DNA of 25,118 nucleotides. Origin: Anaerolineae bacterium (GTDB lineage Bacteria; Chloroflexota; Anaerolineae; JAAYZQ01). The translations under genes were made by a program, and so were the position numbers. This document shows positions 1 through 8,438 of this stretch, piece after piece. The first letter of the stretch is position 1; each line of letters opens with the position of its first letter. Below the pieces are notes generated by a model that saw nothing but the letters and a program-made list of their open reading frames with translations, made no database searches and was not told where the DNA came from. The DNA lies in contig JAFGOG010000084.1 of the NCBI GenBank assembly GCA_016926595.1, forward strand, positions 1 through 25,118. Direction: 5' to 3'.

Positions 1-126
1 AGGTACTATGAGCCGGGGCAGGGAAGATTCATTACCAAGGATATGTGGTCAGGAGATGACCGTCAACCGCAGACTCTCGACCCCTACCCTATGTGGTAAT
101 GGCAGTATAATCCTGTAAAAAGGAGA

Positions 127-192
127 GGCGTGAGGTATAATAGTCTTTGGCACAAGACTAACGCCCCAAGGGGCAGAAAGGAACCTCACGCC
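127..192 (+). promoter_or_regulatory. Folded leader of the transposase gene (nested inverted repeats)
   Basis: A 10-bp outer stem (GGCGTGAGGT at 127-136 with its exact complement at 183-192) encloses two inner hairpins. One is TAGTCTT/AAGACTA (141-147 and 154-160) with a 6-nt loop; the other is GCCC/GGGC (163-166 and 171-174) with a 4-nt loop. The outer stem ends directly before the GTG start at 193, and the only SD-like stretch (AAAGGA, 177-182) is the unpaired link beside it. As RNA this would be a three-way junction placed to limit translation of transposase. TATAAT-like boxes lie at 106-111 and 136-141, but I see no convincing -35 for either. The structure is seen directly; the role is inferred. 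Confidence 0.55.
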
Positions 193-591
193 GTGAATAG
201 GATACCACCAAGCCAACGGATTGGCAAGAAGCTTGACGAGCTGCTGAGCCAGGGCCTGAAGGGAGAAGGCGATGTCACGTCCAGCATCGTCCGGCTCGGC
301 GTAGAGCGGCTGGTGCAAGAGCTGCTGGAGCAAGAGGTGACGGACTACCTGGAACGGGAGCACTACCAGCGCCGCCAGCCAGACCAGGAACATCGCGGCT
401 ATCGCAACGGCTACGAGCCGGGGCGGATCCGCACCGCCGAAGGGGAGGTCGTTGTGCAGGTACCCCAGGTGCGAGACGCCCGAGCACAGAGGAGGACGCG
501 CCGGCCTACCGTGAGCTGCGGCTGGAGGCCCTGCGCAACCATCCTGAGGCGTTTTCGTCGGCTTACGAGACGAGCCTGGTCAGGCCGATGA
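193..591 (+). pseudogene. Truncated IS256/Mutator-family transposase, N-terminal remnant
   Basis: From the GTG at 193 the first about 95 residues read as the N-terminus of a Mutator-type (IS256 family) DDE transposase. The family's RLGVERLVQELLEQEVTDYL block, a RGYRNGY motif and a GEVVVQVPQVRD block are all present. Homology stops near base 480. The ORF then runs out of frame through the start of the next gene and ends at the TGA at 589-591. A complete family member is about 400 residues and carries the DDE catalytic residues downstream, all missing here, so this copy cannot transpose. No terminal inverted repeat could be identified. The start is chosen because the GTG follows the folded leader; an upstream ATG at 130 lies inside that leader. 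Confidence 0.8.
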
Positions 592-974
592 GCTACTGGG
601 CGGAAAGGCTCAGGCTCAACAGCCCTGATGACGGGGTTATGCTCTATTTTGCCGTTCATGATGATCTGCTGATAGGCATGTGCGGCATCACGTACACCAG
701 CTCGCCCAAGCTGAAGCACAGCGCCTATATCGTGAGCATGTACGTCCGGCCCGATTGGCGCGGCCTGCGCATCGCCGAGGCGCCGATCAACGCCTGCCTG
801 GAGTGGGGACGAGATCAGGGGATCCAGATCGTCAAGCTGGGGGTGACCACGACGAACACGGCGGCGATCCGCTGCTACGCCCGGTGTGGCTTCCAGGCTT
901 TTGGAACTGAGCCGCAGGCCATTTGCGTCGACGGCGTCTTTTACGAAGAGCTGCTGATGGCGCGGGCGGTGTAG
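480..974 (+). pseudogene. GNAT acetyltransferase, 5'-truncated by the transposase junction
   Basis: The frame that contains the ATG at 588 continues upstream without a stop to about 480. There it reads like a GNAT N-terminus (EDAPAYRELRLEALRNHPEA), so only the first few residues and the original start have been lost. The downstream part has the GNAT core: a beta strand with YVRPDWRGLRIAEAPI, equivalent to the acetyl-CoA-binding R/Q-x-x-G-x-A/G loop, and TNTAAIRCYARCGF, the usual C-terminal N-x-x-A-x-x-x-Y-x-x-x-GF motif. Substrate unknown. The fused transposase ORF stops at 589-591, overlapping the ATG at 588 as ATGA, so a 128-residue product could still be made by coupled translation, but it would lack helix 1. 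It heads a short run with the Nudix and methyltransferase genes. Confidence 0.72.
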
Positions 975-1016
975 GATGAACACAGCTTCCGGATGGCTGG
1001 GATAGAGGGGGTGCGA

Positions 1017-1595
1017 ATGAGACAGGTCTACGTTACCTATGATGGAAAAGACGAACCGGTGGCGGATGGGTTCCGATACTGCCCCCGATGCCGGGCGGCA
1101 TTGACGATCAGGGATGTTGGCCACAAGCTGAGGCCGGTCTGTCCCGGCTGCGGGTTCATCCGGTTCCGGAATCCGGCTCCGGCCGTCAGCATGGTCATCG
1201 TAAAAGACGACCAGGTACTGTTGGGCAAACGGGGCGGAGAGCCTGAACGAGGGAAATGGGGCATCCCCAGTGGGTACATTGAGTACGAGGATGATTTTCT
1301 GACCACGGCCATTCGTGAAGCGAAAGAGGAGACCGGGCTGGACGTCGAGCTCAAGTCGATCCTCCAGGTCATGTCTTCTTTCACGGCGCCAGGGTACCAT
1401 TTTCTGACGGTCTATCTGCTGGCCGGCGTGGTAGGCGGTGAGCTCAAAGCAGGGGACGACGTGGAGGAGGCGGCCTGGTTTCCCCTGTCGGGGCCGTGGC
1501 CGGAATTGGGGTTCCAAGAGGATGTCGACGTGCTGGAGGCATACTCGAGAACGAGGTTCGAGGGGCTGCCGATTCTAACGCAAAAAGGAGGGTGA
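1017..1595 (+). CDS. Nudix hydrolase with N-terminal zinc ribbon
   Basis: A 192-residue protein hydrolysing a nucleoside-diphosphate-linked substrate (exact one unknown). Residues about 21-50 carry a four-cysteine zinc ribbon (YCPRCRA ... VCPGCGF), the arrangement seen in NudC-like and related Nudix proteins. The Nudix fold follows, with a Nudix box starting at GYIEYEDDF and ending REAKEETGL. Compared with the consensus G-x5-E-x7-REUxEExGU, the first glutamate is aspartate; the metal-binding REUxEE core is intact. The ATG at 1017 is preferred to the ATG at 993 because AGAGGGGG lies a few bases upstream of it. The methyltransferase starts 19 bases after its stop, suggesting an operon. Confidence 0.85.
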   Translation: MRQVYVTYDGKDEPVADGFRYCPRCRAALTIRDVGHKLRPVCPGCGFIRFRNPAPAVSMVIVKDDQVLLGKRGGEPERGKWGIPSGYIEYEDDFLTTAIREAKEETGLDVELKSILQVMSSFTAPGYHFLTVYLLAGVVGGELKAGDDVEEAAWFPLSGPWPELGFQEDVDVLEAYSRTRFEGLPILTQKGG

Positions 1596-1614
1596 GAAAC
1601 CCTGGGAGGGCAAG

Positions 1615-2445
1615 ATGGAGAGGATTTGGAGTAGGCCGATCGGCGTATCTGAGCTGGATGGGCCTGACTACTGGGACTATTTCGGGGTCCGGTTGGTCGA
1701 GCATGCCGCCATCCCGCCGGGAGCCCGGGTGTTGGATGTAGGCTGCGGCACCGGGCCCTCTCTTTTTCCGGCGGCAAAGAAGGCGGGCGCAAACGGTTAC
1801 GCCGTCGGCATCGACATCTGCCCGAATTGAACGCCAAGAGCCCACTCTAGGATAGAGCGGCAGAAGCTGAAAAATGTTTCGGTGTTGTTCACCAATGCCA
1901 ACGACCTGGGGTTCCCGACCGGCTCGTTTGACGTGGCACTGTGTGGGTTTATGGGCTGGTACGATTGCTTCGATTTCGTCCGCTTTGAGTTCACACAGCC
2001 GGACAGGAAGGCCAAAGAGATACGGCGGGTGCTGAAGGATGGGGGCAGGTTTGTGTGCTGCTCGTGGCACGAGCAGGAGGACCTGGCCTGGATGGAGGAG
2101 GAGATGGTCCGCCATTATCCGGCGATCCTGGAAGACGGCGAATACCTGGAAGAGCGCCCGATCGGGATGGCCTATGAAAAGGCGGAGGGGTACAGGATCA
2201 TCCTGCAGGGCGCCGGGTTCAGAGATATCGAGGTTTGCCACGAGACGATGACCTTTGTGTCGACGGACGAGGAGGAGTTGTGGCGGCAAGTGCGGCAGGT
2301 GGGGTGGGATTCACTCCTTGACAAGATCGAGGCTGAGCAGCTACAGGGGGTGAAACAGGCCATTTTCGAGGATCTGCAACGGTACAGACATGCGGATGGG
2401 ATCCGGTTTGACAAGGTGGTGTTCTTTGTGTCTGGGGTGAAGTGA
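1615..2445 (+). CDS. SAM-dependent methyltransferase with one in-frame UGA in a C-x-x-UGA motif (candidate selenoprotein, otherwise nonsense mutant)
   Basis: A class I SAM methyltransferase of 276 residues if the single in-frame TGA at 1828-1830 is read through. Motif I is VLDVGCGTG (residues about 39-47) and motif II is the acidic GID; post-motif blocks (LGFPTGSFDVALCGFMGW, EIRRVLKDGGR) lie after the TGA in the same frame. The frame is therefore unbroken and only one codon is abnormal. That codon is residue 72 and its context is Cys69-Pro-Asn-UGA, the layout of a CxxC redox pair with selenocysteine second. A hairpin with a GGA loop begins 14 nt after the UGA. Without recoding, the product is a useless 71-residue fragment; a restart at GTG 1882 would lack the SAM site. 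The ATG at 1615 has GGGAGGG upstream. Substrate unknown. Confidence 0.62.
1831..1860 (+). promoter_or_regulatory. Candidate bacterial SECIS hairpin in the methyltransferase
   Basis: Directly after the UGA at 1828-1830, CTCTA (1845-1849) pairs with TAGAG (1853-1857) around the loop GGA. Two further G-C pairs (1842-1843 with 1859-1860) lie beyond an A-C mismatch. The loop begins 19 nt after the UGA and its first two bases are GG. Bacterial SECIS elements are known to sit just 3' of the UGA with a short stem and a G in the first loop positions, so spacing and loop fit. The stem is short and could be chance. Confidence 0.45.
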
Positions 2446-2458
2446 TGGCGCTCGCCAA

Positions 2459-2482
2459 CAGACCCCAAGGGTTGGGAAGCCC

Positions 2483-2492
<10 letters not shown>
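2459..2492. terminator. Bidirectional hairpin between convergent genes
   Basis: A 13-bp stem with one C-A mismatch (left arm 2459-2471, right arm 2480-2492) and an 8-nt loop sits between the methyltransferase stop (2445) and the HMG-CoA reductase stop, which is itself in the right arm (2483-2485). No long T tract follows on either strand, so efficiency is uncertain. Confidence 0.6.
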
Positions 2493-3781
<1,289 letters not shown>

Positions 3782-3805
3782 TGGCCTCTCCCCCATTCGT
3801 GACCG

Positions 3806-5215
3806 CTAGAACATCGCCTGGGCCAGTCCCAGAAAAAGCTGTGGATAAAAACCGACGACGAGGGCCAGCCCGGCCAGGGCCAGGACCAGCGCCGATGCGA
3901 TCCGCGGCTGGCTGGGCACATCGGGTCGCGGCTCGTCGCCCAGCATGGCGCCCAGGCCGCGCAGCACGCCGACGACGATCCCGACCGTGCCGGCCAGCAG
4001 GATCAGCCCTGCCGACCAGGGGGGTATGACCTCCACCCAGGCCCACTCTCCGCTTACGATGGCGCGCGAAACTGCCCAGTAGGTCGGAAAGCCGGCAGTG
4101 AAGGGGAATCCGGCCAACGCCAGTCCACCCAGCACCAACCCGGCTGTGGCGACCGGCAGCCGGCGGGCCACGCCGTGCAGCCTGCCGAAATCGTCGCCGG
4201 CTGCCCTGTGGCGGAGGATGGCCAGCGCTGCCGCCATGAGGGTGATCGCGGCAGCGCGGTTCAGCATGTGCAGCAGGGCCAGGGTCAGGCTGTGGCTGCT
4301 GCCCGTCCCCCAGGCCAGCAAAAAGTAACCCATGCTGCTGAGCGCCGCATAGCCCAACAGCCGGCCCCAATCGCGCTGCACGGCTGCCATCAGGCCGCCA
4401 GCGGCTGCCATCAACAACCCCACTAGCTGGGCCGTGGCCGGCACGGCCGGCATGCCGCCGGCGGCCGGGTTGCTGTTCACAAAGGCCATCATCAGGTAGA
4501 TGGCCATGCCCTGGCTTAAGGTCAGGACAAAGGCGCTGACCAGCGGCGGCGCGTCGGCAGTCAGAGCCGGCAGCCACATACTGAAGGGGATGGCGGCCAG
4601 GAGCAGGCCAAAGCCGAGCGCAGCCGGCAACAGCGCGGTGCGGGCCAGCGCGGCGTTGGCCGGCTCGAGCGCCGATTGGTCCACCATCCAGATAGCGGCC
4701 ACGATCAAGGGCACAGCCAGCAGCGCCACCACCAGATAGCGTTGGGCGCCCTGGACAGCGCCGGACTGCTCGCGGCGGATGACAAACGTGAGCAATGCGG
4801 CGCTGATGGCCAGCACTATCGCCGTCAAAGTCAGAGAGTGCAGCAGGGCAATGAGCGCATACAAGCTGAGGACCGCCAAGCTGATCGGGAAAAAAGAGTG
4901 CCCCTGCGAAATACGCCAGGCGACCAGGAACAGAGCAGTAGCCAGCGCAAAGCCGAAAGCGAGCCAGGCTTGGCCTGCCGGGTCGAGCATCAGATTCCGG
5001 CCCAGGATGACCACGGGCCGGCCAAAAGCTACCTCCTGACCGAGCACAAAAGCCGAGCGGTCGAGCGGCAGGCGCAGGCACAGGACAGCCAGCGCGCCGG
5101 TCACGGTGGCCGACAGAAGAGCGGCCGGCAGGGCCCAACGCCGCACCAGGAAAACCAGGGCAGCGGCCAGCAGGGGCAGGATCAGGACGATGAACGGGCC
5201 AGGGATCGGCGTCAC
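3806..5215 (-). CDS. NuoN/MrpD-like proton-antiporter-type membrane subunit
   Basis: A 469-residue polytopic protein with a dozen or more hydrophobic segments, of the family shared by NuoL/M/N, Mrp antiporter subunits and hydrogenase-4 subunits (PF00361 type). The most recognisable block is RDWGRLLGYAALSSMGYFLL, matching the family's RDxKRLLAYSSIxHMGY. It is followed by a segment equivalent to HxxNHAxFKAxLF and by a GFPFTAGFPTYW block equivalent to GxPPLxGFxSKW. The lysines usual in the last two blocks are absent. Start is the GTG at 5215: AGAGGAG precedes it, and it overlaps the previous gene's TGA by four bases (GTGA). The 36 in-frame residues upstream are not membrane-like. Probably part of a membrane complex with the next two genes. 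Confidence 0.72.
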   Translation of the reverse strand: MTPIPGPFIVLILPLLAAALVFLVRRWALPAALLSATVTGALAVLCLRLPLDRSAFVLGQEVAFGRPVVILGRNLMLDPAGQAWLAFGFALATALFLVAWRISQGHSFFPISLAVLSLYALIALLHSLTLTAIVLAISAALLTFVIRREQSGAVQGAQRYLVVALLAVPLIVAAIWMVDQSALEPANAALARTALLPAALGFGLLLAAIPFSMWLPALTADAPPLVSAFVLTLSQGMAIYLMMAFVNSNPAAGGMPAVPATAQLVGLLMAAAGGLMAAVQRDWGRLLGYAALSSMGYFLLAWGTGSSHSLTLALLHMLNRAAAITLMAAALAILRHRAAGDDFGRLHGVARRLPVATAGLVLGGLALAGFPFTAGFPTYWAVSRAIVSGEWAWVEVIPPWSAGLILLAGTVGIVVGVLRGLGAMLGDEPRPDVPSQPRIASALVLALAGLALVVGFYPQLFLGLAQAMF

Positions 5216-5898
5216 GTGCCTGGCTCCTCTCTGCCGCCGGGGCCAGCCTGGCCGGATCCTGGAGTCGGGACCAGGATCAGGTAGGAAAAAGCGAGCGCCG
5301 CCAGCAAGGTCAGGACGCCGCAAAAGCCGGCGACGGCCAGGTTCTGATCCAGGCCGGCGTAGGCCAGGTCAAAGCCGGCGAGGATGGTCAAAGCGGCCGG
5401 CGCTACCCGCAACGGATCGTCGCTGAGGATCAGGCCGAGCAGCCCCATCCCCCCCAGCCAACACGCAGCAAGCGCAAGGTCGGTGGGCAGCAGGGTGGGC
5501 TGATAGCCCTGGAACAGCCGGACTATAGCCAGGCCCACCAGCAGGACGGTCAGAAAGCGCAGGGGCAGGCCCAATGGCCCGGCCGCCCAATCGACGTGCA
5601 ACCGCAAAAAAAGGTGCGTTTCCCCGCCGCCGGCCGAGACCGCCGGGGCTGGCGGAACGAGCCGCGCGGAGAGGTACAGGATGACCACAGCCAACACGCC
5701 GGCCAGGATCTTGACGATGACGACCTCCTGCTGGATGGAGGGCGACAGGGCCATTCCGACCAAGATATACTGGACGAGCAGCGCTGCCAGCGACAGCCGC
5801 CAGTCGGCGGCGAGAAATATGATCGCCGCCGCCAGGATCAGGCCGATCAACGACGGCAATCCGGCCATAAAGCTCAAGATGTCAGAAATTGTGTCCAT
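5212..5898 (-). CDS. Small multi-pass membrane protein in the NuoN-like operon
   Basis: A 228-residue hydrophobic protein with about six to seven membrane segments and a hydrophilic C-terminal tail rich in Gly and Pro. Position between two antiporter-like subunits and size suggest a role comparable to HyfE, NuoK/J or MrpC-like subunits, which sit beside such proteins in hydrogenase-4 and Mrp complexes. I cannot recognise a diagnostic motif, so this is inference from context. It starts three bases after the stop of the upstream 592-residue gene and its TGA overlaps the GTG of the downstream gene, so translation of all three is probably coupled. Confidence 0.6.
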   Translation of the reverse strand: MDTISDILSFMAGLPSLIGLILAAAIIFLAADWRLSLAALLVQYILVGMALSPSIQQEVVIVKILAGVLAVVILYLSARLVPPAPAVSAGGGETHLFLRLHVDWAAGPLGLPLRFLTVLLVGLAIVRLFQGYQPTLLPTDLALAACWLGGMGLLGLILSDDPLRVAPAALTILAGFDLAYAGLDQNLAVAGFCGVLTLLAALAFSYLILVPTPGSGQAGPGGREEPGT

Positions 5899-5901
5899 TG
5901 C

Positions 5902-7680
5902 CTATCTCGCCACCGACAGCAGGAGACCCACGGCGAGCACGATGAGCGCCCAGCCCCACCACCCGCCACCCTCGCCGACCTGCCCAAACCAGTAGACGGC
6001 GCCGGCCAGTTGGGCGCTGGCCCAGGCCACAGCCTGGTACAGCCGGCCCACACGACAGCGGCGGGCGATGCGGCGCAGCAGGTCGACGTAGGCTGGGCGC
6101 CGGGCGCCGGCATAAGCCAGCCACGTCCCGACCAACCAGGGCAGGACGTAGAGCAACCCTATACCCCACGTCGAAACGCCGGGCGATTGGACGGGGCCCA
6201 AGACCACAGTCGTGGACAGGTGGCCGGGCGTCACGCCCCACATGACCAAAGCCAAGCCAAGGGCGATCATGGCCGCCACCCTGGCGACAGAAAGCGGGCT
6301 GTCTCTGTGGTCGAACAGCGCCCGAAGGACAGCCCACAGCCCGGCAATCAGCAGGCTGTCGGACACCAGGATGATGAGCAGTAGAGCAGCCTGCCCCTGG
6401 CCAAGGATGGCGCCGTAGAGATGCCAACGGCTGACCGCCCCCACCGTGAGAGGCAGTCCGGCCAGCGAAGCCAGGGCGAGGGACGGCAAAAGCACGGCCA
6501 AAAGCCGTCCAAGCGCCGTGAACCGCGGGCGCTTGAACCCAAGATGCGAGGTGATATAGGAGCGGACTTTTGCCCACCACGGCCCTACCTGCCGAGCCAG
6601 CCAGGCGAGGCCGGTCCACTGAGCCAGCCAGGAAAGGCCCGCCCATCGGTAAGCCGGCGCTTGGCCGCCTGTACTGCTTGCGCCATTCCCGGCTGACGCC
6701 GAGACGGCGAGCACGCCCAACGCCAGGGTCAAGCCGGCCAATGGCCAGGGGAGCGGCGGCTGGGCCGCGCTGGCCTGGCCGCCCCACAGCGCAATAAAGG
6801 CCAGTCCGTATCCGGCCTGGTGGATGGCGATGCCCGGCCAGGCGCCGTCGAGCCAGGCCAGCACGCCGCCGACCAGCAGCATCGCCCCGCCCGCGATCAA
6901 CAGCCACGGACGGCTGCTCAGCGCCGGGGCGATGGCCAGGACGCGGGCCAGCAAGTACAACCCGACGCCGCACGGCAGGAGAAAAGAGACGATGCCTTGC
7001 GGTTTGTTCGCGGCCCTGAGCGGAAAGGACAGCAGCCACAGAACAGCAGCCGTTGCAAGGAGCGCCAGGGCCGACGTGGAAAAAGCCCGGCCTTGCAGTG
7101 AAGCGTGGCCGATTTGGGCGTCCATCTGCAAGGCGCTGAGGTAGATCAAGAGGGTGGCGGCCGCTCCCGGCGCGGCAGTGGCCAGGGGCGGCCAGGCGTG
7201 CTCGTCACCGGACGAGGCGCCCGCAGCCGCCAGGGCGGTCACGGCCAGGGTCAACAGCCCGCTGCCAAGGGCCAACGTCAGCAGGTTAGAGGCCAGGATG
7301 GCGGCCAGGCAGCCGGCCAGCGCTACCAGGAGCAGGCCATGCCAGTGGGTTTTTGCGACATTGACACTGTTCGGGCTGATGCCCAGCGCTGCTGCGGCTG
7401 TGACGCCAGCCAGGGCGATCCCGGCCAGTGTTGACAGCCCGTGGGGATAAAAGGCCAGGCCCATGCGGAAAAAGTCGAGCGAGCCCCAGGTCAGGTCGAC
7501 AATTGCCGGCGGGGCATCGCCGCTTTGGGGCCACAGGATCGCCAGAGAGGCCGCCGCGGCCGCTGCGGAGATTGCCCGTTGAAGCCAGTTGGGCAACCAG
7601 CGGCGCAGCCCCAGGATGACAACAGCCCCCAGCAGGGGCCACAGCACAGCTTGAACGGGAACCGGTATCGAATCGAGCAT
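5902..7680 (-). CDS. Large antiporter-like (NuoL/NuoN-type) membrane protein, divergent
   Basis: A 592-residue Ala/Leu-rich polytopic protein, first gene of the operon. Overall architecture (long array of hydrophobic helices, a LASLAGLPLTVGAVSRWHLYGAI-type late block, C-terminal extra helix) resembles NuoL/NuoN/MrpA-type proton-channel subunits, but conserved motifs are weak. A central linker rich in Gly, Ser and Trp breaks the helix array. Likely partner of the two following membrane proteins. No good Shine-Dalgarno site precedes the ATG at 7680. A TTGCCG/TAGAAT promoter lies upstream, divergent from the Fur gene. Function as an ion-translocating subunit is inferred; no catalytic (Fe-S, NADH or nickel) subunit is encoded in this operon. 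Confidence 0.6.
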   Translation of the reverse strand: MLDSIPVPVQAVLWPLLGAVVILGLRRWLPNWLQRAISAAAAAASLAILWPQSGDAPPAIVDLTWGSLDFFRMGLAFYPHGLSTLAGIALAGVTAAAALGISPNSVNVAKTHWHGLLLVALAGCLAAILASNLLTLALGSGLLTLAVTALAAAGASSGDEHAWPPLATAAPGAAATLLIYLSALQMDAQIGHASLQGRAFSTSALALLATAAVLWLLSFPLRAANKPQGIVSFLLPCGVGLYLLARVLAIAPALSSRPWLLIAGGAMLLVGGVLAWLDGAWPGIAIHQAGYGLAFIALWGGQASAAQPPLPWPLAGLTLALGVLAVSASAGNGASSTGGQAPAYRWAGLSWLAQWTGLAWLARQVGPWWAKVRSYITSHLGFKRPRFTALGRLLAVLLPSLALASLAGLPLTVGAVSRWHLYGAILGQGQAALLLIILVSDSLLIAGLWAVLRALFDHRDSPLSVARVAAMIALGLALVMWGVTPGHLSTTVVLGPVQSPGVSTWGIGLLYVLPWLVGTWLAYAGARRPAYVDLLRRIARRCRVGRLYQAVAWASAQLAGAVYWFGQVGEGGGWWGWALIVLAVGLLLSVAR

Positions 7681-7720
7681 GATTGTTATCTACGCCCACT
7701 TGTGCGGTGGCGTTCGGGTC

Positions 7721-7749
7721 ATTCTAGCACAAAAGGATCGGCTCGGCAA
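7721..7749 (-). promoter_or_regulatory. Putative promoter of the membrane-protein/HMG-CoA reductase operon
   Basis: On the minus strand TTGCCG (7749-7744) and TAGAAT (7726-7721) are separated by 17 bases, giving transcription from about 7714 toward the gene at 7680. The -35 overlaps a small hairpin GGCAA-GCG-TTGCC (7745-7757), a possible regulatory site. Confidence 0.42.
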
Positions 7750-7795
7750 GCGTTGCCAACACAAGTGCTAACCGGGGTACATTTCAGATCCGCAC

Positions 7796-7824
7796 TTGAC
7801 AAACCATCCGAAGCGTGGTATAAA
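7796..7824 (+). promoter_or_regulatory. Strong sigma70-type promoter of the Fur-family gene
   Basis: TTGACA (7796-7801), 17 bases, TATAAA (7819-7824); predicted start about 7831. The in-frame ATG at 7824-7826 overlaps the -10 and is therefore not the translation start. Confidence 0.8.
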
Positions 7825-7845
7825 TGCAAACCAGAATCATTTGCA
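7825..7845 (+). promoter_or_regulatory. Palindromic operator candidate over the Fur-gene transcription start
   Basis: TGCAAA (7825-7830) and its exact complement TTTGCA (7840-7845) flank nine bases, touching the -10 box and covering the predicted transcription start. Fur-family regulators commonly bind about 19-21 bp palindromes in their own promoters, so autoregulation is likely. The sequence does not identify the metal. Confidence 0.5.
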
Positions 7846-7859
7846 ACAAGAGGCGGGAG

Positions 7860-8312
7860 ATGATGCGCAAGGAAGGTCTGCGTGAGACATTGCACACCAG
7901 TGGCCGGCGGCTTACCCGCCAACGGCGACTGGTGCTGAAGGTACTGGAAGAAAGCCGAGAGCACTTGGATGCCGAAGAGCTCCACGAACGGGCCAAGGCC
8001 CTGGACCCCAACATCAGCCTGGCGACAGTGTATCGCACCCTGGTGGTCCTCAAAGAGATGGGGCTCGTGGAGGAACACCGGTTGGGCGAAGGGCACGCCC
8101 ACTTTGAGACAACCCCAAAAACTCCGCACTATCACTTCACATGCAGCAAGTGCGGTTGTGTGATCGAGTTTGACGCGCCCCAGGTCGCGCAAGCTATCCG
8201 GCAACTGAGCAGGCAAAAGGGGCTGGAGGTGACCGGCGTGCACCTTCTCGTTACGGGCAAGTGCGCCAAGTGCCGAGAGGAAAAGCCGGATTTAGACAAA
8301 GAACAGCAGTGA
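7860..8312 (+). CDS. Fur-family metal/peroxide-responsive transcriptional regulator
   Basis: A 150-residue Fur/Zur/PerR-type repressor. The N-terminal winged helix contains LTRQRRLVLKVL and the recognition region ISLATVYRTLVVLKEMGLV. The hinge/metal region includes HAHFETTPKTPHYHFTCSKCG, and two CxxC pairs (CSKCG and CAKCR) form the structural zinc site. Start is ATG 7860 or the adjacent ATG 7863 after GAGGCGGGAG; both lie downstream of the predicted transcription start. It is divergent from the membrane-protein operon and followed by a redox gene cluster, so either could be its target. Which of Fur, Zur or PerR it is cannot be settled from sequence. Confidence 0.92.
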   Translation: MMRKEGLRETLHTSGRRLTRQRRLVLKVLEESREHLDAEELHERAKALDPNISLATVYRTLVVLKEMGLVEEHRLGEGHAHFETTPKTPHYHFTCSKCGCVIEFDAPQVAQAIRQLSRQKGLEVTGVHLLVTGKCAKCREEKPDLDKEQQ

Positions 8313-8402
8313 AAGCACAGAGCAGCTTGATGATTCATCTGGCAAAGATAGTGATATCTTGTTATATAAAGAGCCATTTTTCTGCAACAGCGTGTCCATT
8401 TA

Positions 8403-8431
8403 TTGACATAGGTCCAATGTTGTGGTACGCT
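8403..8431 (+). promoter_or_regulatory. Putative promoter of the HTH-PocR gene
   Basis: TTGACA (8403-8408), 17 bases, weak TACGCT (8426-8431). The expected transcription start (about 8438) is practically at the GTG at 8439, so the mRNA may be leaderless. Confidence 0.5.
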
Positions 8432-8438
8432 TGCGGCT

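Noticed and set aside
47..61. GGTCA/TGACC hairpin at the left end as a terminal inverted repeat
   Set aside because: The right end of the element is missing, so no TIR partner can be tested; the 5-bp stem alone is not evidence.
1828..1830. Simple nonsense mutation making the methyltransferase a pseudogene
   Set aside because: Not excluded, but set second because the UGA sits in a CxxU context with a hairpin at the right distance and the rest of the frame shows no other damage.
8345..8360. AAGATA-GTGA-TATCTT hairpin after the Fur gene as a terminator
   Set aside because: The stem is only six mostly A-T pairs with no T tract; too weak to call. The nearby GATGA-T-TCATC dyad (8329-8339) is equally short.
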